A stretch of 64,000 nucleotides of DNA from Rhodoblastus sp. (lineage in GTDB: Bacteria; Pseudomonadota; Alphaproteobacteria; Rhizobiales; Beijerinckiaceae), in contig NZ_JAGRPM010000011.1 of NCBI RefSeq assembly GCF_019449565.1, forward strand, positions 62,001 through 126,000. Reading direction: 5' to 3'. Shown here in pieces: positions 31,022 to 41,306 of this stretch. Positions within the stretch are counted from its first letter, which is position 1, and each line of letters begins with the position of its first letter. Under the pieces are notes generated by a model. It did not search any database. It saw only the letters and a program-made list of their open reading frames with translations, and had not been told where the DNA came from. Both the position numbers and the translations under genes were made by a program.

Positions 31022-31618
31022 TCAGAATTTCACGGCCGGGGGCGTCTGGGCATTGTCCGAAGCGGCGAAATTCGCCATCGGCTTCTTGCCGCGGAAGACC
31101 GTCATCGCCCAGATCATGCTGGGGAAGGTTTGCAGCGTCAGGTTATAATCGCGCACGGCGGCGATGTAATCGCGCCGCGCCACGGCGATGCGGTTTTCCG
31201 TGCCTTCAAGCTGGGACTGCAGGGCCAGGAAGTTCTGGTTCGATTTCAGATCCGGATAATTCTCGCTGACCGCGAGCAGGCGGCCCAAGGCGCCGGAAAG
31301 CTGGTTTTGGGCGTCCTGGAACTGTTTCATCTTGTCGGGATCGGTCAGTTGCGAGGCGTCGACATGGACCTGCGTGGCCTTGGCGCGCGCCTCGATGACG
31401 GCGGTCAACACGTCCTTTTCCTGCTTGGCGTAGCCCTGAACGGTCGCCACGAGATTGGGGATAAGGTCTGCGCGCCGCTGGTAATTATTCTGAACGTCGG
31501 CCCAGCGCGCGTTGGCGGTTTCCTCGGCGGTGGGAATGGTATTGTAGCCGCAAGCCGAAAGGCTCAGTCCAATCAAGACGATGGCGACGATATTGCGCAG
31601 GCGGGACGAGTACGACAT
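31022..31618 (-). CDS. lemA: LemA family lipoprotein
   Basis: The 198-residue protein has a lipoprotein signal with lipobox LSAC (residues 20-23), the LemA helical domain with ARWADVQNNYQRRADLIPNLVATVQGYA, and the C-terminal YPDLKSNQNFLALQSQLEGTENRIAVAR segment. It is anchored to a membrane and exposed to the periplasm. It is first in a three-gene operon with the two TPM proteins. Confidence 0.93.
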   Translation of the reverse strand: MSYSSRLRNIVAIVLIGLSLSACGYNTIPTAEETANARWADVQNNYQRRADLIPNLVATVQGYAKQEKDVLTAVIEARAKATQVHVDASQLTDPDKMKQFQDAQNQLSGALGRLLAVSENYPDLKSNQNFLALQSQLEGTENRIAVARRDYIAAVRDYNLTLQTFPSMIWAMTVFRGKKPMANFAASDNAQTPPAVKF

Positions 31619-31713
31619 GGCGGCTCTTCCTCATTCATCGGGCTCCCGGCGCGTTGCGCCTGAGAAGGGCGTAATCTAGGCAGGCTTTTCCGGCTAGGCC
31701 AGAGCAAAAAACC

Positions 31714-32694
31714 CTATTGCGGGACGGACAGCACGATTTTGCCCTGCGCCTTGCGCTCCTTAAGCAAATTCAGCGCCTTGGCAATGTCCTGCAATGGCAG
31801 CGCCGCGTGAACATGGGCGGATAGAATTCCCTTCGCGGTCCAGTCGAAAATTTGCGCCATGTTCTCGAGATGGGCCTGCGGCTCACGCTTGACGAACTCG
31901 CCCCAATAAACGCCGAGGATGGCGCATCCCTTGAGCAGGACGAGATTGAGGGGGATTTTCGGGATTTCGCCCGCTGCGAAGCCAACGACGAGGTGTCGCC
32001 CCTTCCAGGCCAGGGCGCGCAAGGCGGCTTCGCTGTGAGCGCCGCCGATAGCGTCATAGACGCAATCGACGCCCTTGCCTCCGGTGCGCTGCTTCAGGCC
32101 CTCCTTGAGATCCTCCTGCGCATAATCGAGGCCCTCATGCGCGCCATATTTTTGCGCGAAGACGAGCTTTTCGGGCGAAGAGGCGCAGGCGATGACATGC
32201 GCCTCCATTGCGGCGCCGATCTCGACCGCCGCCAATCCGACGCCGCCTGAGGCGCCAAGAACGGCGAGCGTCTCGCCCTTTTGCAGATTGGCCCGTTGCC
32301 GCAGGCCATACATCGATGTGCCATAGGTGATGAAAAGACCAGCCGCCTGATCGTCGCTCAGATTGTCAGGGACAAGCGTCAGGATCGAGGCCGGCGCGAC
32401 CAGGCGCGAACGCGCGGCGCCATAGGAACAATAGCCGGCGACGCGCTGGCCGATGGCGAAGCCCTCCACGCCGGCGCCAAGCGCGAGCACCATTCCGCAG
32501 AATTCGCCTCCCGGCGAAAAGGGCAGGGCCGGCTTGAGCTGATATTTGTCCTCGATGATCAGGGTGTCGAAGAAATTCAGGGCGACGCGAGTTGGCGCAA
32601 CCAGCACTTCGCCCGGGCCCGGCGCCGGATCCGGCAACTCCCGCAGGACAAGGCCCTCGGGCGGGCCATGAATTTCACAAAGCGCGGCGATCAT
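31714..32694 (-). CDS. NADPH:quinone oxidoreductase family protein
   Basis: This 326-residue medium-chain dehydrogenase/reductase starts MIAALCEIHGPPEGLVLRELPDP and has the cofactor loop LGASGGVGLAAVEIG. It lacks the zinc-ligand pattern of alcohol dehydrogenases, fitting the quinone oxidoreductase (QOR/YhdH-like) branch. The actual substrate (quinones, enones or acyl-CoA derivatives) cannot be deduced. It follows lemA's promoter region and lies on the same strand, 96 bases upstream of lemA, and is probably separate. Confidence 0.88.
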   Translation of the reverse strand: MIAALCEIHGPPEGLVLRELPDPAPGPGEVLVAPTRVALNFFDTLIIEDKYQLKPALPFSPGGEFCGMVLALGAGVEGFAIGQRVAGYCSYGAARSRLVAPASILTLVPDNLSDDQAAGLFITYGTSMYGLRQRANLQKGETLAVLGASGGVGLAAVEIGAAMEAHVIACASSPEKLVFAQKYGAHEGLDYAQEDLKEGLKQRTGGKGVDCVYDAIGGAHSEAALRALAWKGRHLVVGFAAGEIPKIPLNLVLLKGCAILGVYWGEFVKREPQAHLENMAQIFDWTAKGILSAHVHAALPLQDIAKALNLLKERKAQGKIVLSVPQ

Positions 32695-32883
32695 TGAATC
32701 TCTTTCCGTTTCGGGGCAGGCTGCGCGGCGCGGCCAGCGCCGTTTCGTCCAAGCCAGTCACAGGTCCGATTTTTGCCCGTTTCAGCGCATAAAGCCAGCG
32801 CCGCCGGATTCCAGCGCTTGCATGATTGGCGCTATGATCCGATCAATTGATTCGTTCCCGCCAACCCCTTTCATGGTCACATC

Positions 32884-33528
32884 ATGACAGCCTTCGCCCC
32901 TCTTCGCGCGCGCAACCTTCTCGCCGGCGCCGCAATGGCCCTCGTCTGCGTGGTCGGCTCAGCGCCCGATGCGCTGGCCAAGGAAAAAACCAGCCAGTCG
33001 AAGACGGACAAGGCCGCGGCCGCGCAGGACGCCGCCAAAGGCAAGGACGCGAAGGGCAAGGACGCCAAAGCGGGAAAGAGCGCTGAGCCGGGCAAGGCCG
33101 CCCTGCTGGGGACCTTCGGCGAATGGGGCGCTTATGCGACGCAGGGCAAGTCCAAAACCTGTTACGCCCTGGCGCAGCCGAAGACGCGCGAGCCGGCTTC
33201 GGTAAAGCGCGATTCAGCCTATGTCTTTATTTCGACGCGGCCGGCTGAAAATGTGAAAAGCGAGATTTCGGTCATCATGGGCTTTCCCATGAAGGACGGC
33301 AGCGAGGCGACGGTCGAAATCGGCGACGCCTCTTTCAGCCTGATCGCCAAGGGCTCCAACGCCTGGGTCAAGAACCCGGCGGAGGAAGGCCGACTGATCG
33401 ACGCGATGAAAAAGGGCTCGAAACTGATCGTGAAGGCCACGTCCACCAAGGGCAAGGCGACAACGGACACTTATTCCCTCTCCGGCATCGGACAGGCGCT
33501 GGATAAGGTCCGCAAGGACTGCCAGTAA
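32884..33528 (+). CDS. Invasion-associated locus B (IalB) family protein
   Basis: The 214-residue protein has a signal peptide ending near DALA-KEKT (residue 36), a lysine/alanine-rich low-complexity linker (about 37-74) and the IalB domain (GEWGAYATQGKSKTCYALAQPK, YVFISTRP, ISVIMGFPMKDGS). Bartonella IalB is linked to erythrocyte invasion, but the family is common in free-living Hyphomicrobiales and its function there is unknown. Two domain cysteines (TCYAL and the C-terminal KDCQ) may form a disulfide. Confidence 0.88.
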   Translation: MTAFAPLRARNLLAGAAMALVCVVGSAPDALAKEKTSQSKTDKAAAAQDAAKGKDAKGKDAKAGKSAEPGKAALLGTFGEWGAYATQGKSKTCYALAQPKTREPASVKRDSAYVFISTRPAENVKSEISVIMGFPMKDGSEATVEIGDASFSLIAKGSNAWVKNPAEEGRLIDAMKKGSKLIVKATSTKGKATTDTYSLSGIGQALDKVRKDCQ

Positions 33529-33806
33529 CGCCCGCGCCCGGCGAAGCTCTCGCAGGGCCAAAATCGGAGCGCGGCCTCGAACGCGTCATCCGCCCCGCAT
33601 GGGTGGCGGAGGTCATTTTGTGTTGCCCTGCCCAAAATTTCGGCTTCAAACGGCCTTTCGGCCCTGCTTGCCCCCAAGGTCGCAGGACCAAAGTGTGACG
33701 CCACGACGCTTGTGAGGTTTCAAACCGATAGGCCATAATGCCGCCCGATTGAACGGCGCGCGTTGCAGGCAAGCAGCGCCGTCGGTTTTTGTCCGGGAGG
33801 AAGTCT

Positions 33807-35744
33807 ATGTCGGAGAAAGTTTACGCCGTTCCGACGGAGTGGGAAAACCACGCGTTCATCAATGACGCAAAGTACAAGGAAATGTACGCTCGCTCCGTTT
33901 CCGACCCGGAAGGATTCTGGGCTGAACATGGCAAGCGCATCGACTGGATCAAGCCTTTCACCAAGGTCAAGAATACATCCTTCGATCCGCATAATGTCTC
34001 GATCAAGTGGTTCGAGGACGGCACCACCAATGTGTCGATGAACTGCATCGACCGCCATCTCGCCACGCGCGGCGATCAGGTCGCGATCATCTGGGAAGGC
34101 GACAGCCCCGACGAGTCCAAGAAGATCACCTATAAGGAGCTGCACGAGGAAGTCAGCCGCTTCGCCAATGTGCTGAAGGCCAAGGGTGTCGGCAAAGGCG
34201 ACACTGTCTCGATCTATCTGCCGATGATTCCCGAGGCGGCCTACGCCATGCTCGCCTGCGCCCGCATCGGCGCGATTCATACCATCATTTTTGGCGGCTT
34301 CTCGCCTGATTCGCTGGCCGGCCGCATCGAAGGCTCCAATTCCAAGGTCGTCATCACCGCCGACGAAGGTCTGCGCGGCGGTCGCAAGGTTCCCCTCAAG
34401 GCCAATTCCGATGTCGCCATCGACAAGACCGGCGATATCGTCAAGACCCAGATCGTCGTCAAACGCACCGGCGGCAAGATCGACTGGAAGGAAGGCCGCG
34501 ACTGCTGGTGGCATGAAGAAGCCGCCAAGGCTTCGCCGGACTGCCCCCCCACCGAGATCAACGCCGAAGACCCGCTGTTCATCCTTTACACGTCCGGCTC
34601 GACCGGCGCGCCCAAGGGCGTCGTGCATTGCACCGGCGGCTATCTCGTCTATGCGGCGATGACCCACCAGTACATCTTCGACTACCATGACGGCGACATT
34701 TATTGGTGCACCGCCGACGTGGGTTGGGTGACCGGCCACAGCTACATCGTCTATGGCCCGCTCGCCAATGGCGCGACCACCCTGATGTTCGAGGGCATCC
34801 CGAACTATCCGTCCATTTCCCGCTTTTGGGACGTGGTGGACAAGCACGGCGTCAATATCTTCTACACCGCCCCGACCGCGATCCGCTCCCTGATGGGCGC
34901 CGGCGAGGAGCCGGTGAAGAGGACCTCGCGCAAATCCCTGCGCCTGCTCGGCTCGGTCGGCGAACCGATCAATCCGGAAGCCTGGGAATGGTATCACCGC
35001 GTCGTCGGCGACGAGCGCTGCCCGATCGTGGACACCTGGTGGCAGACTGAGACCGGCGGCATCCTGATCACCCCGCTGCCAGGCGCGACGGCTCTCAAGC
35101 CGGGCTCGGCCACCCGTCCCTTCTTCGGCGTCCAGCCGCAGGTTGTCGACGCCTCCGGCAATGTCATCGAAGGCGCCTGCGAGGGAAATCTCGTCATCGC
35201 CGACGCCTGGCCGGGCATGATGCGCACGGTCTATGGCGATCACGAGCGCTTCCAGCAGACCTATTTCTCGACCTATCCGGGCAAATATTTCACTGGCGAC
35301 GGCTGCCGCCGCGACGAGGACGGCTATTACTGGATCACTGGCCGCGTTGACGACGTCATCAATGTGTCCGGCCATCGCATGGGCACGGCGGAAGTCGAAA
35401 GCGCGCTCGTCGCCCATCCGGCGGTGTCGGAAGCGGCCGTGGTCGGCTATCCGCACGACCTCAAGGGCCAGGGCATTTACGCCTATGTCACGGTCATGGA
35501 AGGCATCGAGCCGACCGAAGCCCTGCGCAAGGAGTTGGTGGCCTGGGTCCGCAAGGAAATCGGCCCGATCGCGTCGCCTGACGTGGTTCAGTTCGCTCCC
35601 GGCCTGCCGAAGACCCGTTCGGGCAAGATCATGCGCCGCATCCTTCGCAAGATCGCCGAGAACGAATTCGGCTCGCTGGGCGACACCTCGACCCTTGCCG
35701 ATCCGACCGTGGTGGACGACCTGATCCAGAACCGCGGCGGCTGA
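33807..35744 (+). CDS. acs: Acetyl-CoA synthetase
   Basis: This AMP-forming enzyme activates acetate. The 645-residue protein shows the AMP-binding motif [11 protein letters not shown] (Y261 onward), [18 protein letters not shown], and the C-terminal [11 protein letters not shown] with the acetylation-sensitive lysine K607. Start ATG 33807 gives [13 protein letters not shown] with AGGAAG upstream; an in-frame codon at 33789 is less likely. The gene stands alone, with a terminator behind it. It suits an organism that routes acetate through the ethylmalonyl-CoA pathway. Confidence 0.98.
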   Translation: MSEKVYAVPTEWENHAFINDAKYKEMYARSVSDPEGFWAEHGKRIDWIKPFTKVKNTSFDPHNVSIKWFEDGTTNVSMNCIDRHLATRGDQVAIIWEGDSPDESKKITYKELHEEVSRFANVLKAKGVGKGDTVSIYLPMIPEAAYAMLACARIGAIHTIIFGGFSPDSLAGRIEGSNSKVVITADEGLRGGRKVPLKANSDVAIDKTGDIVKTQIVVKRTGGKIDWKEGRDCWWHEEAAKASPDCPPTEINAEDPLFILYTSGSTGAPKGVVHCTGGYLVYAAMTHQYIFDYHDGDIYWCTADVGWVTGHSYIVYGPLANGATTLMFEGIPNYPSISRFWDVVDKHGVNIFYTAPTAIRSLMGAGEEPVKRTSRKSLRLLGSVGEPINPEAWEWYHRVVGDERCPIVDTWWQTETGGILITPLPGATALKPGSATRPFFGVQPQVVDASGNVIEGACEGNLVIADAWPGMMRTVYGDHERFQQTYFSTYPGKYFTGDGCRRDEDGYYWITGRVDDVINVSGHRMGTAEVESALVAHPAVSEAAVVGYPHDLKGQGIYAYVTVMEGIEPTEALRKELVAWVRKEIGPIASPDVVQFAPGLPKTRSGKIMRRILRKIAENEFGSLGDTSTLADPTVVDDLIQNRGG

Positions 35745-35772
35745 TCCTTCGTCGCAGACCGCATCAATGGAA

Positions 35773-35804
35773 GCCGGGCGCATGTCGCCCGGCTTTCGTG
35801 TTTT
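35773..35804 (+). terminator. Terminator of acs
   Basis: GCCGGGCG pairs perfectly with CGCCCGGC around CATGT and is followed by TTTCGTGTTTT. It starts 28 bases after the acs stop. The remaining sequence to 35962 is A/T-rich and holds only the promoter area of the next gene. Confidence 0.9.
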
Positions 35805-35962
35805 CAGCAATTAAAGTTTTAATAACTTCAATTGCAGCAATTTCCCAAATCAGGCGACATTCCGGCGAAGTGTGGCGCCCATGCTCTAGTTATTAAGGCG
35901 ATTCAAAGGCAGTTTGCGGAAAATCATCCTCATTGAATGATTCCGCCTGCCGGAGAAAATAG

Positions 35963-36493
35963 ATGCCTCAGTTCAAGAGCTTGCGAGCGGCTGCGCTGTT
36001 TGGCGCGACGCTTCTTGGCTTGGCGACGCCGCAGGGCGCCGCGAACGCCAATACCCATCTCGTCTCCTATCGTTCTCAATATGACGCTGGCACCATCGTC
36101 ATCAGCATGAGCCAGCGCAAACTTTACCTGGTCCTCGACGATGGACGCGCGATCCAATACCCGGTCGCCGTCGCCAAACCGGGCAAGGAATGGCTCGGAC
36201 CTGCTCGCATCCAGGGCAAATATTCCCATCCCGACTGGGCGCCGCCAGCCATCGTCAAAGCGGACCATCCGAGACTGCCCAATTTCATTCCGGGCGGCTC
36301 GCCGCGCAATCCGATGGGCGTCGCGGCCATGGTGCTCGACCGCGATCAAATCGCCATCCACGGCACGACCAGCAGCATGCGCGCCTCTATCGGGTCCCGC
36401 GCATCCTATGGCTGCATCCGCATGTTGAATGAGGACGTCGCCGATCTCTATGAGCGCGTCGATGTCGGCACGGCGGTGGTCATGCAGCCCTGA
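35963..36493 (+). CDS. L,D-transpeptidase (YkuD domain)
   Basis: The enzyme forms 3-3 cross-links or attaches proteins to peptidoglycan in the periplasm. The 176-residue protein has an N-terminal signal peptide (about 1-28), then a single YkuD domain (TIVISMSQRKLYLVLDDG onward) with H133 (IAIHGT) and the nucleophile C151 in ASYGCIRM. In most relatives the residue two before the cysteine is histidine (SHGC); here it is tyrosine, a variation seen in some family members. It has no additional substrate-binding domain. Confidence 0.93.
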   Translation: MPQFKSLRAAALFGATLLGLATPQGAANANTHLVSYRSQYDAGTIVISMSQRKLYLVLDDGRAIQYPVAVAKPGKEWLGPARIQGKYSHPDWAPPAIVKADHPRLPNFIPGGSPRNPMGVAAMVLDRDQIAIHGTTSSMRASIGSRASYGCIRMLNEDVADLYERVDVGTAVVMQP

Positions 36494-36567
36494 TCGGGCA
36501 AAGCCTGGCAGGTTTCCGCCCGAATCCCGCGCATAAAGCGAGAGATCCGGGCCGGTTTTTTGAATCG

Positions 36568-37491
36568 TCAGAACTCGACCTTCATCAGTCGCGCCAGTTC
36601 GTGGCGGACCGAAGCCGGGCTTGCGCCCCGGGCGCGCAAATCGCGCAGGCAGGGCGAGGACTTGCTCTTCGCAAGCTTGCGGGCGTCGCTGTCGAGCACC
36701 AGCCTATGATGCCGGTAATCGGGCGCGCCTAGTCCCAGAAGCGCCTGAAGCAGACGGTGCAATCCCGTCGCCGCTTCGAGATCGGCGCCGCGGACGACAT
36801 CGGTCACCCCTTGCGCGGCGTCGTCGAGAACGCAGGCGATGTGGTAGGAGGCGGGCACGTCGCGCCGCCCGATCAGGACGTCGCCCCAAAGCTCCGGCGC
36901 CGCGACGACGGCAAGGCCGTCTTCGCCTTCGTGAAACTCCCGATAGGTCAAAGGACCCTGAACCGCGGCAATTGCTTTGGCCATGTCGAGGCGCAGGGAA
37001 AAACGCGCCCCCGACGCCCTGCGGGCCTCGCACTCCTGCTGTGTCAGCGTCCGGCAGGCGCCCGGATAGAGAAAAGCGCCGTCAGGATCGCGCGGCCAGC
37101 CCATCTTCTCTGCGCAGGCGCGGGCGATATCCGAGCGCGAGCAAAAGCAGGGATATGCCAGCCCTCGTTCGATCAGCCCGTCGAGGGCAGCGGCGTAATC
37201 CGGCAGATGTTCGGACTGGCGGCGCGGCGGCTCGTCCCAACGGAAGCCGATCCACTCCAGATCTTCCATCAACGCGGTTTCGAAATGCCGGCGCGACCGT
37301 TCTGGGTCGATATCCTCGATGCGCAAAAGCAGCCGAGCGTGATGCGCCTTCGCCAATTTCAGATTGAGGAGCGCCGAAAAAGCGTGGCCCAAATGCAGAT
37401 AGCCGTTAGGCGAGGGCGCGAAGCGAAATACGGGCTGGGTTGCCGTTTCGGCGCCCAGGGTCTTGCCGGCCGAAGCATTCTGCTGCGCCAT
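36568..37491 (-). CDS. gluQ: Glutamyl-Q tRNA(Asp) synthetase
   Basis: This paralogue of glutamyl-tRNA synthetase lacks the anticodon domain and attaches glutamate to queuosine 34 of tRNA(Asp). The 307-residue length fits. HIGH-like HLGH lies in APSPNGYLHLGHAFSAL, and the KMSKS-like site reads RKLAKSKSS. Zinc-type cysteines occur in YPCFCSRSDIARAC and YPGAC. The gene begins three bases after the SDHAF4-like stop codon, so the two are cotranscribed. Confidence 0.93.
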   Translation of the reverse strand: MAQQNASAGKTLGAETATQPVFRFAPSPNGYLHLGHAFSALLNLKLAKAHHARLLLRIEDIDPERSRRHFETALMEDLEWIGFRWDEPPRRQSEHLPDYAAALDGLIERGLAYPCFCSRSDIARACAEKMGWPRDPDGAFLYPGACRTLTQQECEARRASGARFSLRLDMAKAIAAVQGPLTYREFHEGEDGLAVVAAPELWGDVLIGRRDVPASYHIACVLDDAAQGVTDVVRGADLEAATGLHRLLQALLGLGAPDYRHHRLVLDSDARKLAKSKSSPCLRDLRARGASPASVRHELARLMKVEF

Positions 37492-37493
37492 TT

Positions 37494-37706
37494 TCAGAAA
37501 TCGCTCGCGATGCCCTTGCGCTCCCAGTCGCCGTAACGGATCGGCTCAGGCCCTTTGGGGCCGTTGATTTCACGGGGCAGGGACGCTTCGATCGCATTGC
37601 GGCGGCGCTCCTCCGCTTCCGCCAAGGCGCGCCGGGCCTCGGGGCTTAAGAGCTTCGGCTTTTCAGCCTCCCCGGCTCCCAATGCGCCGTCCTTTTTCTC
37701 CGCCAT
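37494..37706 (-). CDS. SDHAF4-like (DUF1674) succinate dehydrogenase assembly factor
   Basis: The 70-residue protein ends with the family signature GPKGPEPIRYGDWERKGIASDF region (INGPKGPEP and YGDWERKG are visible). In mitochondria the homologue binds flavinated SdhA and helps assemble complex II. The ATG at 37704-37706 gives MAEKKDGALG; the open frame upstream shows no family features. It precedes gluQ on the minus strand and is divergent from rsmB, its usual neighbour in this order. Confidence 0.87.
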   Translation of the reverse strand: MAEKKDGALGAGEAEKPKLLSPEARRALAEAEERRRNAIEASLPREINGPKGPEPIRYGDWERKGIASDF

Positions 37707-37881
37707 GGTCAAGCCTTCCGGTCTTAGCGCCCGCCGATGGAACCGGCTCCGAAGCGAAAACAGCAGCTCAGAGCCGGCGCGGGCGCGCATTTCGGCGCGC
37801 GCGGCGCTATAGTGAAAATCCAACAGGCCGATTCATAATCGAAACCTTCTTGCGCGCAACTCCGACCTGGTCACGGGGCGA

Positions 37882-39306
37882 ATGAACAGCAATCACGGCA
37901 ATAATTTCGGCCGCTCCGGCAAGGGCAGGGCAGTTACGCAAGGTCCCCGGGCGAAGGGTCCCCGGCAGGATCAGACGCCGGAGAGCATGCTCGCCCATCC
38001 GGGGCTGGCCGCCCGCGTCGCCGCCGCCTCGATCCTCTGCGATATCGTTCAGGGCGGGCATACGCTGGATGAAAGATTTCTGTCAGACGCGGCGCCCTCG
38101 CGCCTCGCGGGCCTCGACCCGCGCGACCGTGGCCTCGCCCGCTCCATCGTCACCGTCGCTCTGCGACGGCTCGGAACGATCCGTCTCGCGCTCAGCCAGC
38201 TGGTCGAAAAGGGCCTGCCGCGCAATTGCGGCATGCTCGAATGGAATCTGATCGCCGCCGCCGCCCAGATTCTTTTCCTCGACACGCCGGACCACGCCGC
38301 CGTCGATCTCGCGGTGCGCGCGACGCGGCTGGAGCCGAAGAACGCGGGTTTCGCCAATCTGGTCAATGGCGTGCTGCGCAACCTGATTCGCCGCCGCGAC
38401 GAATTTCTCTCACAGTCCGATCCGCTCGACGACGATATTCCGCATTGGCTGGCAGCGCGGTGGCGGCGCATCTATGGCGAAGATGCGGCGCACGCGATCG
38501 CATCGGCTTTTGGCGACGAACCGACGCTCGACCTCACCGTCAAGGCGGACGCCGCAGCCTGGGCCGAGAGGCTCGGCGGCCGGCTGCTGCCGACCGGATC
38601 GATTCGCCTCGAAAGCCACGCGCCAATCCCCGAACTGCCCGGCTATGAGGAAGGCGAGTGGTGGGTGCAGGACACGGCGGCGGCCTTGCCCGCCCGCATC
38701 CTCGACGCCAAGCCGGGGCATCGCGTCGCCGACCTTTGCGCGGCGCCTGGCGGCAAGACCGCGCAACTCGCCGCCGCCGGCGCGCGCGTAACCGCGCTCG
38801 ACAAATCCGCCGAGCGCCTCAAGGCGCTTTCGGCCAATCTGGCCCGCCTCAAGCTCGAAGCGGCCATTTCCGTCGGCGACGCCGCTTCCTTCAAGGCCGA
38901 GCCCTTCGAAGCCATTCTGGTCGACGCCCCCTGTTCCGCCACCGGAACCGCGCGACGTTCGCCCGACGTGCTGTGGACCAAGAAGCCCGGCGACATCGCC
39001 GCGCTCGCCGCGATCCAGACCAAGATCCTCGACCGCGCTTTCAGCCTGCTAAAGCCCGGCGGCGTTCTGGTCTATTGCGTTTGTTCGCTCGAGCCGGAGG
39101 AAGGCGAAGCTCAGATCGCTGCGCTGCTGAGGCGCAATCCGGACGCGGTCCGCGACCCGATCGATCCAGCGGCTTATGGCCTGCCGGCGGAGGCCGCGAA
39201 CGCCGAAGGCGAACTGCGCCTGCTGCCCAATCTGCTCCCGCATGAGGATTCGCGCCAAAGGGGGCTCGACGGTTTCTTCATCGCACGCCTCGGCCGTTTG
39301 CGTTAG
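37882..39306 (+). CDS. rsmB: 16S rRNA m5C967 methyltransferase (RsmB family)
   Basis: The 474-residue protein has an N-terminal NusB-like RNA-binding domain (about 30-170) and a C-terminal SAM methyltransferase domain with CAAPGGKTAQLA, VDAPCSATGTARRSPDVLW and the catalytic cysteine region VYCVCSLEPEEGE. RsmB methylates C967 of 16S rRNA. The first 40 residues are a basic, glycine-rich extension. The order rsmB - heparinase-like - purH is the one seen in other Hyphomicrobiales. Confidence 0.92.
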   Translation: MNSNHGNNFGRSGKGRAVTQGPRAKGPRQDQTPESMLAHPGLAARVAAASILCDIVQGGHTLDERFLSDAAPSRLAGLDPRDRGLARSIVTVALRRLGTIRLALSQLVEKGLPRNCGMLEWNLIAAAAQILFLDTPDHAAVDLAVRATRLEPKNAGFANLVNGVLRNLIRRRDEFLSQSDPLDDDIPHWLAARWRRIYGEDAAHAIASAFGDEPTLDLTVKADAAAWAERLGGRLLPTGSIRLESHAPIPELPGYEEGEWWVQDTAAALPARILDAKPGHRVADLCAAPGGKTAQLAAAGARVTALDKSAERLKALSANLARLKLEAAISVGDAASFKAEPFEAILVDAPCSATGTARRSPDVLWTKKPGDIAALAAIQTKILDRAFSLLKPGGVLVYCVCSLEPEEGEAQIAALLRRNPDAVRDPIDPAAYGLPAEAANAEGELRLLPNLLPHEDSRQRGLDGFFIARLGRLR

Positions 39307-39393
39307 GCGTTCATTAACCACGATCGGCGAAAGTCGGCAGGCAGCTGGCGGCATAGCCGTACCGGAACCCGCCGACCGGAGTGTGGACCGCCT

Positions 39394-41124
39394 TTGACGA
39401 TTTCGCGCGCCCTGCCCCTCGCCGAACGTCTTCGCCTCGTCCGCCTGACGATCGCCCGAGGCGCGCTGAAGCTGCGCGCCGTCGCGAAATGGCCTTTTCT
39501 GGCTTTCGAGGAATGGCGTTGCAGCCCGCCGGAGCGGCTTCTCATCGCGCCACAGGATATCCGCACCGGCGATCCGACCGCCGCAGCCGATATTTATGCC
39601 GGCTATTACGCCTTCTGCGGAAAAATCGTCAATGCGCATGGCCAGTCTCCCTTCGCCTTGCCTGCGCCTTCAGCCGAATGGTCGCGCGAACTGAATGGAT
39701 TCAGCTGGTTGCGCCATTTGCGGGCGGCGAACACCGCTTTGGCGCGCGCCAACGCCAGATCGCTCCTGAAAGAATTTCTCGCCCTGCTCGGAAAGCCTCG
39801 CGCCCATCCCGCCTGGGAGCCCGAAGTTGTCGCGCGGCGCACAATCTCCTGGCTGAGCCAATCGCCGATGCTGCTCGAAGGGGTCGATTATCCCGATTAC
39901 CGCCGCGTCCTTCGCGTGTTGACCTGCGGCTACTGGCGCCTGAGGCGCCAGTGCGACAGCGGCCTCGCGGGAGAAACGCGGCTCACGATGGCCGTCGCCA
40001 TGACCGCCTATTCCTTGTGCGTCCAGGGCGGCGCGTCGATGTTGAAGCGTTCCGTGGCTGTCCTCAACGAGCAACTGAACCGGCAGGTCCTGCCTGACGG
40101 CGGGACCATCAGCCGCAATCCGCAAGCCCTGCTCGACCTGCTGTTCGATCTGTTGCCGCTACGACAGGCTTTCGCCGCGCGCGGGCTGTCGCCGCCGCCG
40201 GATCTGCTGAACGCCATCGATCGCATGACGCCGGCCCTGCGCATGTTTCGTCATGGCGACGGCTCGCTGGCCTTGTTCAATGGAATGGGCGTCACGGCCC
40301 CGGATGGGATCGCCATCGCGCTCGCCTATGAGGACAACCGGAACCAGCCGGTGTTCAACGCCCGGTATTCCGGCTACCAGCGGCTCGAGGCGCAGGACGC
40401 GCTTGTCATCCTCGACGCTGGCCGTCCGCCGCCGCCCCTCAGCTCGCGCGACGCTCACGCCGGATGCCTGTCGTTCGAGTTTTCGCTCGGCGCCGACAAG
40501 GTCGTCATCAATTGCGGCGATCCGGGTCCGTCGCGCCCCAAGTTGCGGGCAAGCGCGCGTCTCACCGCCGCTCATTCGACGCTGGTTCTGGACGATTCCT
40601 CATCATGCCTGTTCAGCGCGCAGATAGGGGCCGCGCGCTGGTTCGACGATGAAATCCTGCTCGGTCCCGAGCGCGTTCCGGCGACGCGCGAGGACAACAC
40701 CCGCGGTTCGATGGTTCTGGCGTCGCATGACGGCTATCTGCGCCGCCTTGGCTTTCTGCACGAACGGCGCTGGCTGCTGCAGGCCGACGGCGGGCGACTT
40801 CAGGGCAAGGACCGCCTGATCGCGGCCAATGGCTCGGAACGGTCGAATGTCAATTACGCCATCCGCTTCCACATCCATCCCGCGGCGACTCTGACGCAGA
40901 TCCGGGACGGCGCGGGCGTGCTGCTGGAGCTGCCCAGCGGCGCCAAACTGGCTTTCGAGGCCGGTGGACTGCCGCTCGCCATCGAGGAAAGCATTCTCTT
41001 CGCCGCGCCGGAGGGATCCCGCGCCTGCGAACAGATCGTCGTCTATGGCGCCTCGGCCGATATCGCCGAAGTCGACTGGTCCTTTACGCTGCAACGCGCC
41101 AATTCGCCGCTGGAGCAGGTCTGA
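39394..41124 (+). CDS. Heparinase II/III family protein
   Basis: The 576-residue protein shows the alpha/alpha toroid (about 60-330) and the C-terminal heparinase II/III-like beta domain (about 350-570: DKVVINCGDPG, HSTLVLDDSSSC, ASHDGYLRRLGFLHERRW). The start codon is TTG at 39394, giving MTISRALPLAERLRLV. Its substrate is unknown; bacteria of this order keep it between rsmB and purH, which hints at an envelope or exopolysaccharide role. I see no obvious signal peptide, unusual for a secreted lyase. Confidence 0.88.
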   Translation: MTISRALPLAERLRLVRLTIARGALKLRAVAKWPFLAFEEWRCSPPERLLIAPQDIRTGDPTAAADIYAGYYAFCGKIVNAHGQSPFALPAPSAEWSRELNGFSWLRHLRAANTALARANARSLLKEFLALLGKPRAHPAWEPEVVARRTISWLSQSPMLLEGVDYPDYRRVLRVLTCGYWRLRRQCDSGLAGETRLTMAVAMTAYSLCVQGGASMLKRSVAVLNEQLNRQVLPDGGTISRNPQALLDLLFDLLPLRQAFAARGLSPPPDLLNAIDRMTPALRMFRHGDGSLALFNGMGVTAPDGIAIALAYEDNRNQPVFNARYSGYQRLEAQDALVILDAGRPPPPLSSRDAHAGCLSFEFSLGADKVVINCGDPGPSRPKLRASARLTAAHSTLVLDDSSSCLFSAQIGAARWFDDEILLGPERVPATREDNTRGSMVLASHDGYLRRLGFLHERRWLLQADGGRLQGKDRLIAANGSERSNVNYAIRFHIHPAATLTQIRDGAGVLLELPSGAKLAFEAGGLPLAIEESILFAAPEGSRACEQIVVYGASADIAEVDWSFTLQRANSPLEQV

Positions 41125-41306
41125 GAGGAAATTCCTCGTTTTCTCTTGCGCGCGACGCATTTTCGTTCGCGGCGAAACATGCTAAGCGCGGCGCCAAGCC
41201 ATAGAGCCTTAAGCCGCCCGACCCGATATTCGCCCGCCAGTCGACCTGCTCCCGAATTCCCCGGGCGCGACCCGGCGCCGAGGCGGAGCCATTGAAGAGT
41301 AAGCCC

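Noticed and set aside
33720..35810. A 696-codon open frame antisense to acs
   Set aside because: Acs is certain on the plus strand; the antisense frame shows no family features.
41125..41306. Possible ZTP riboswitch in the purH leader
   Set aside because: GC-rich complementary segments exist but I could not find the conserved core, so I do not call it.
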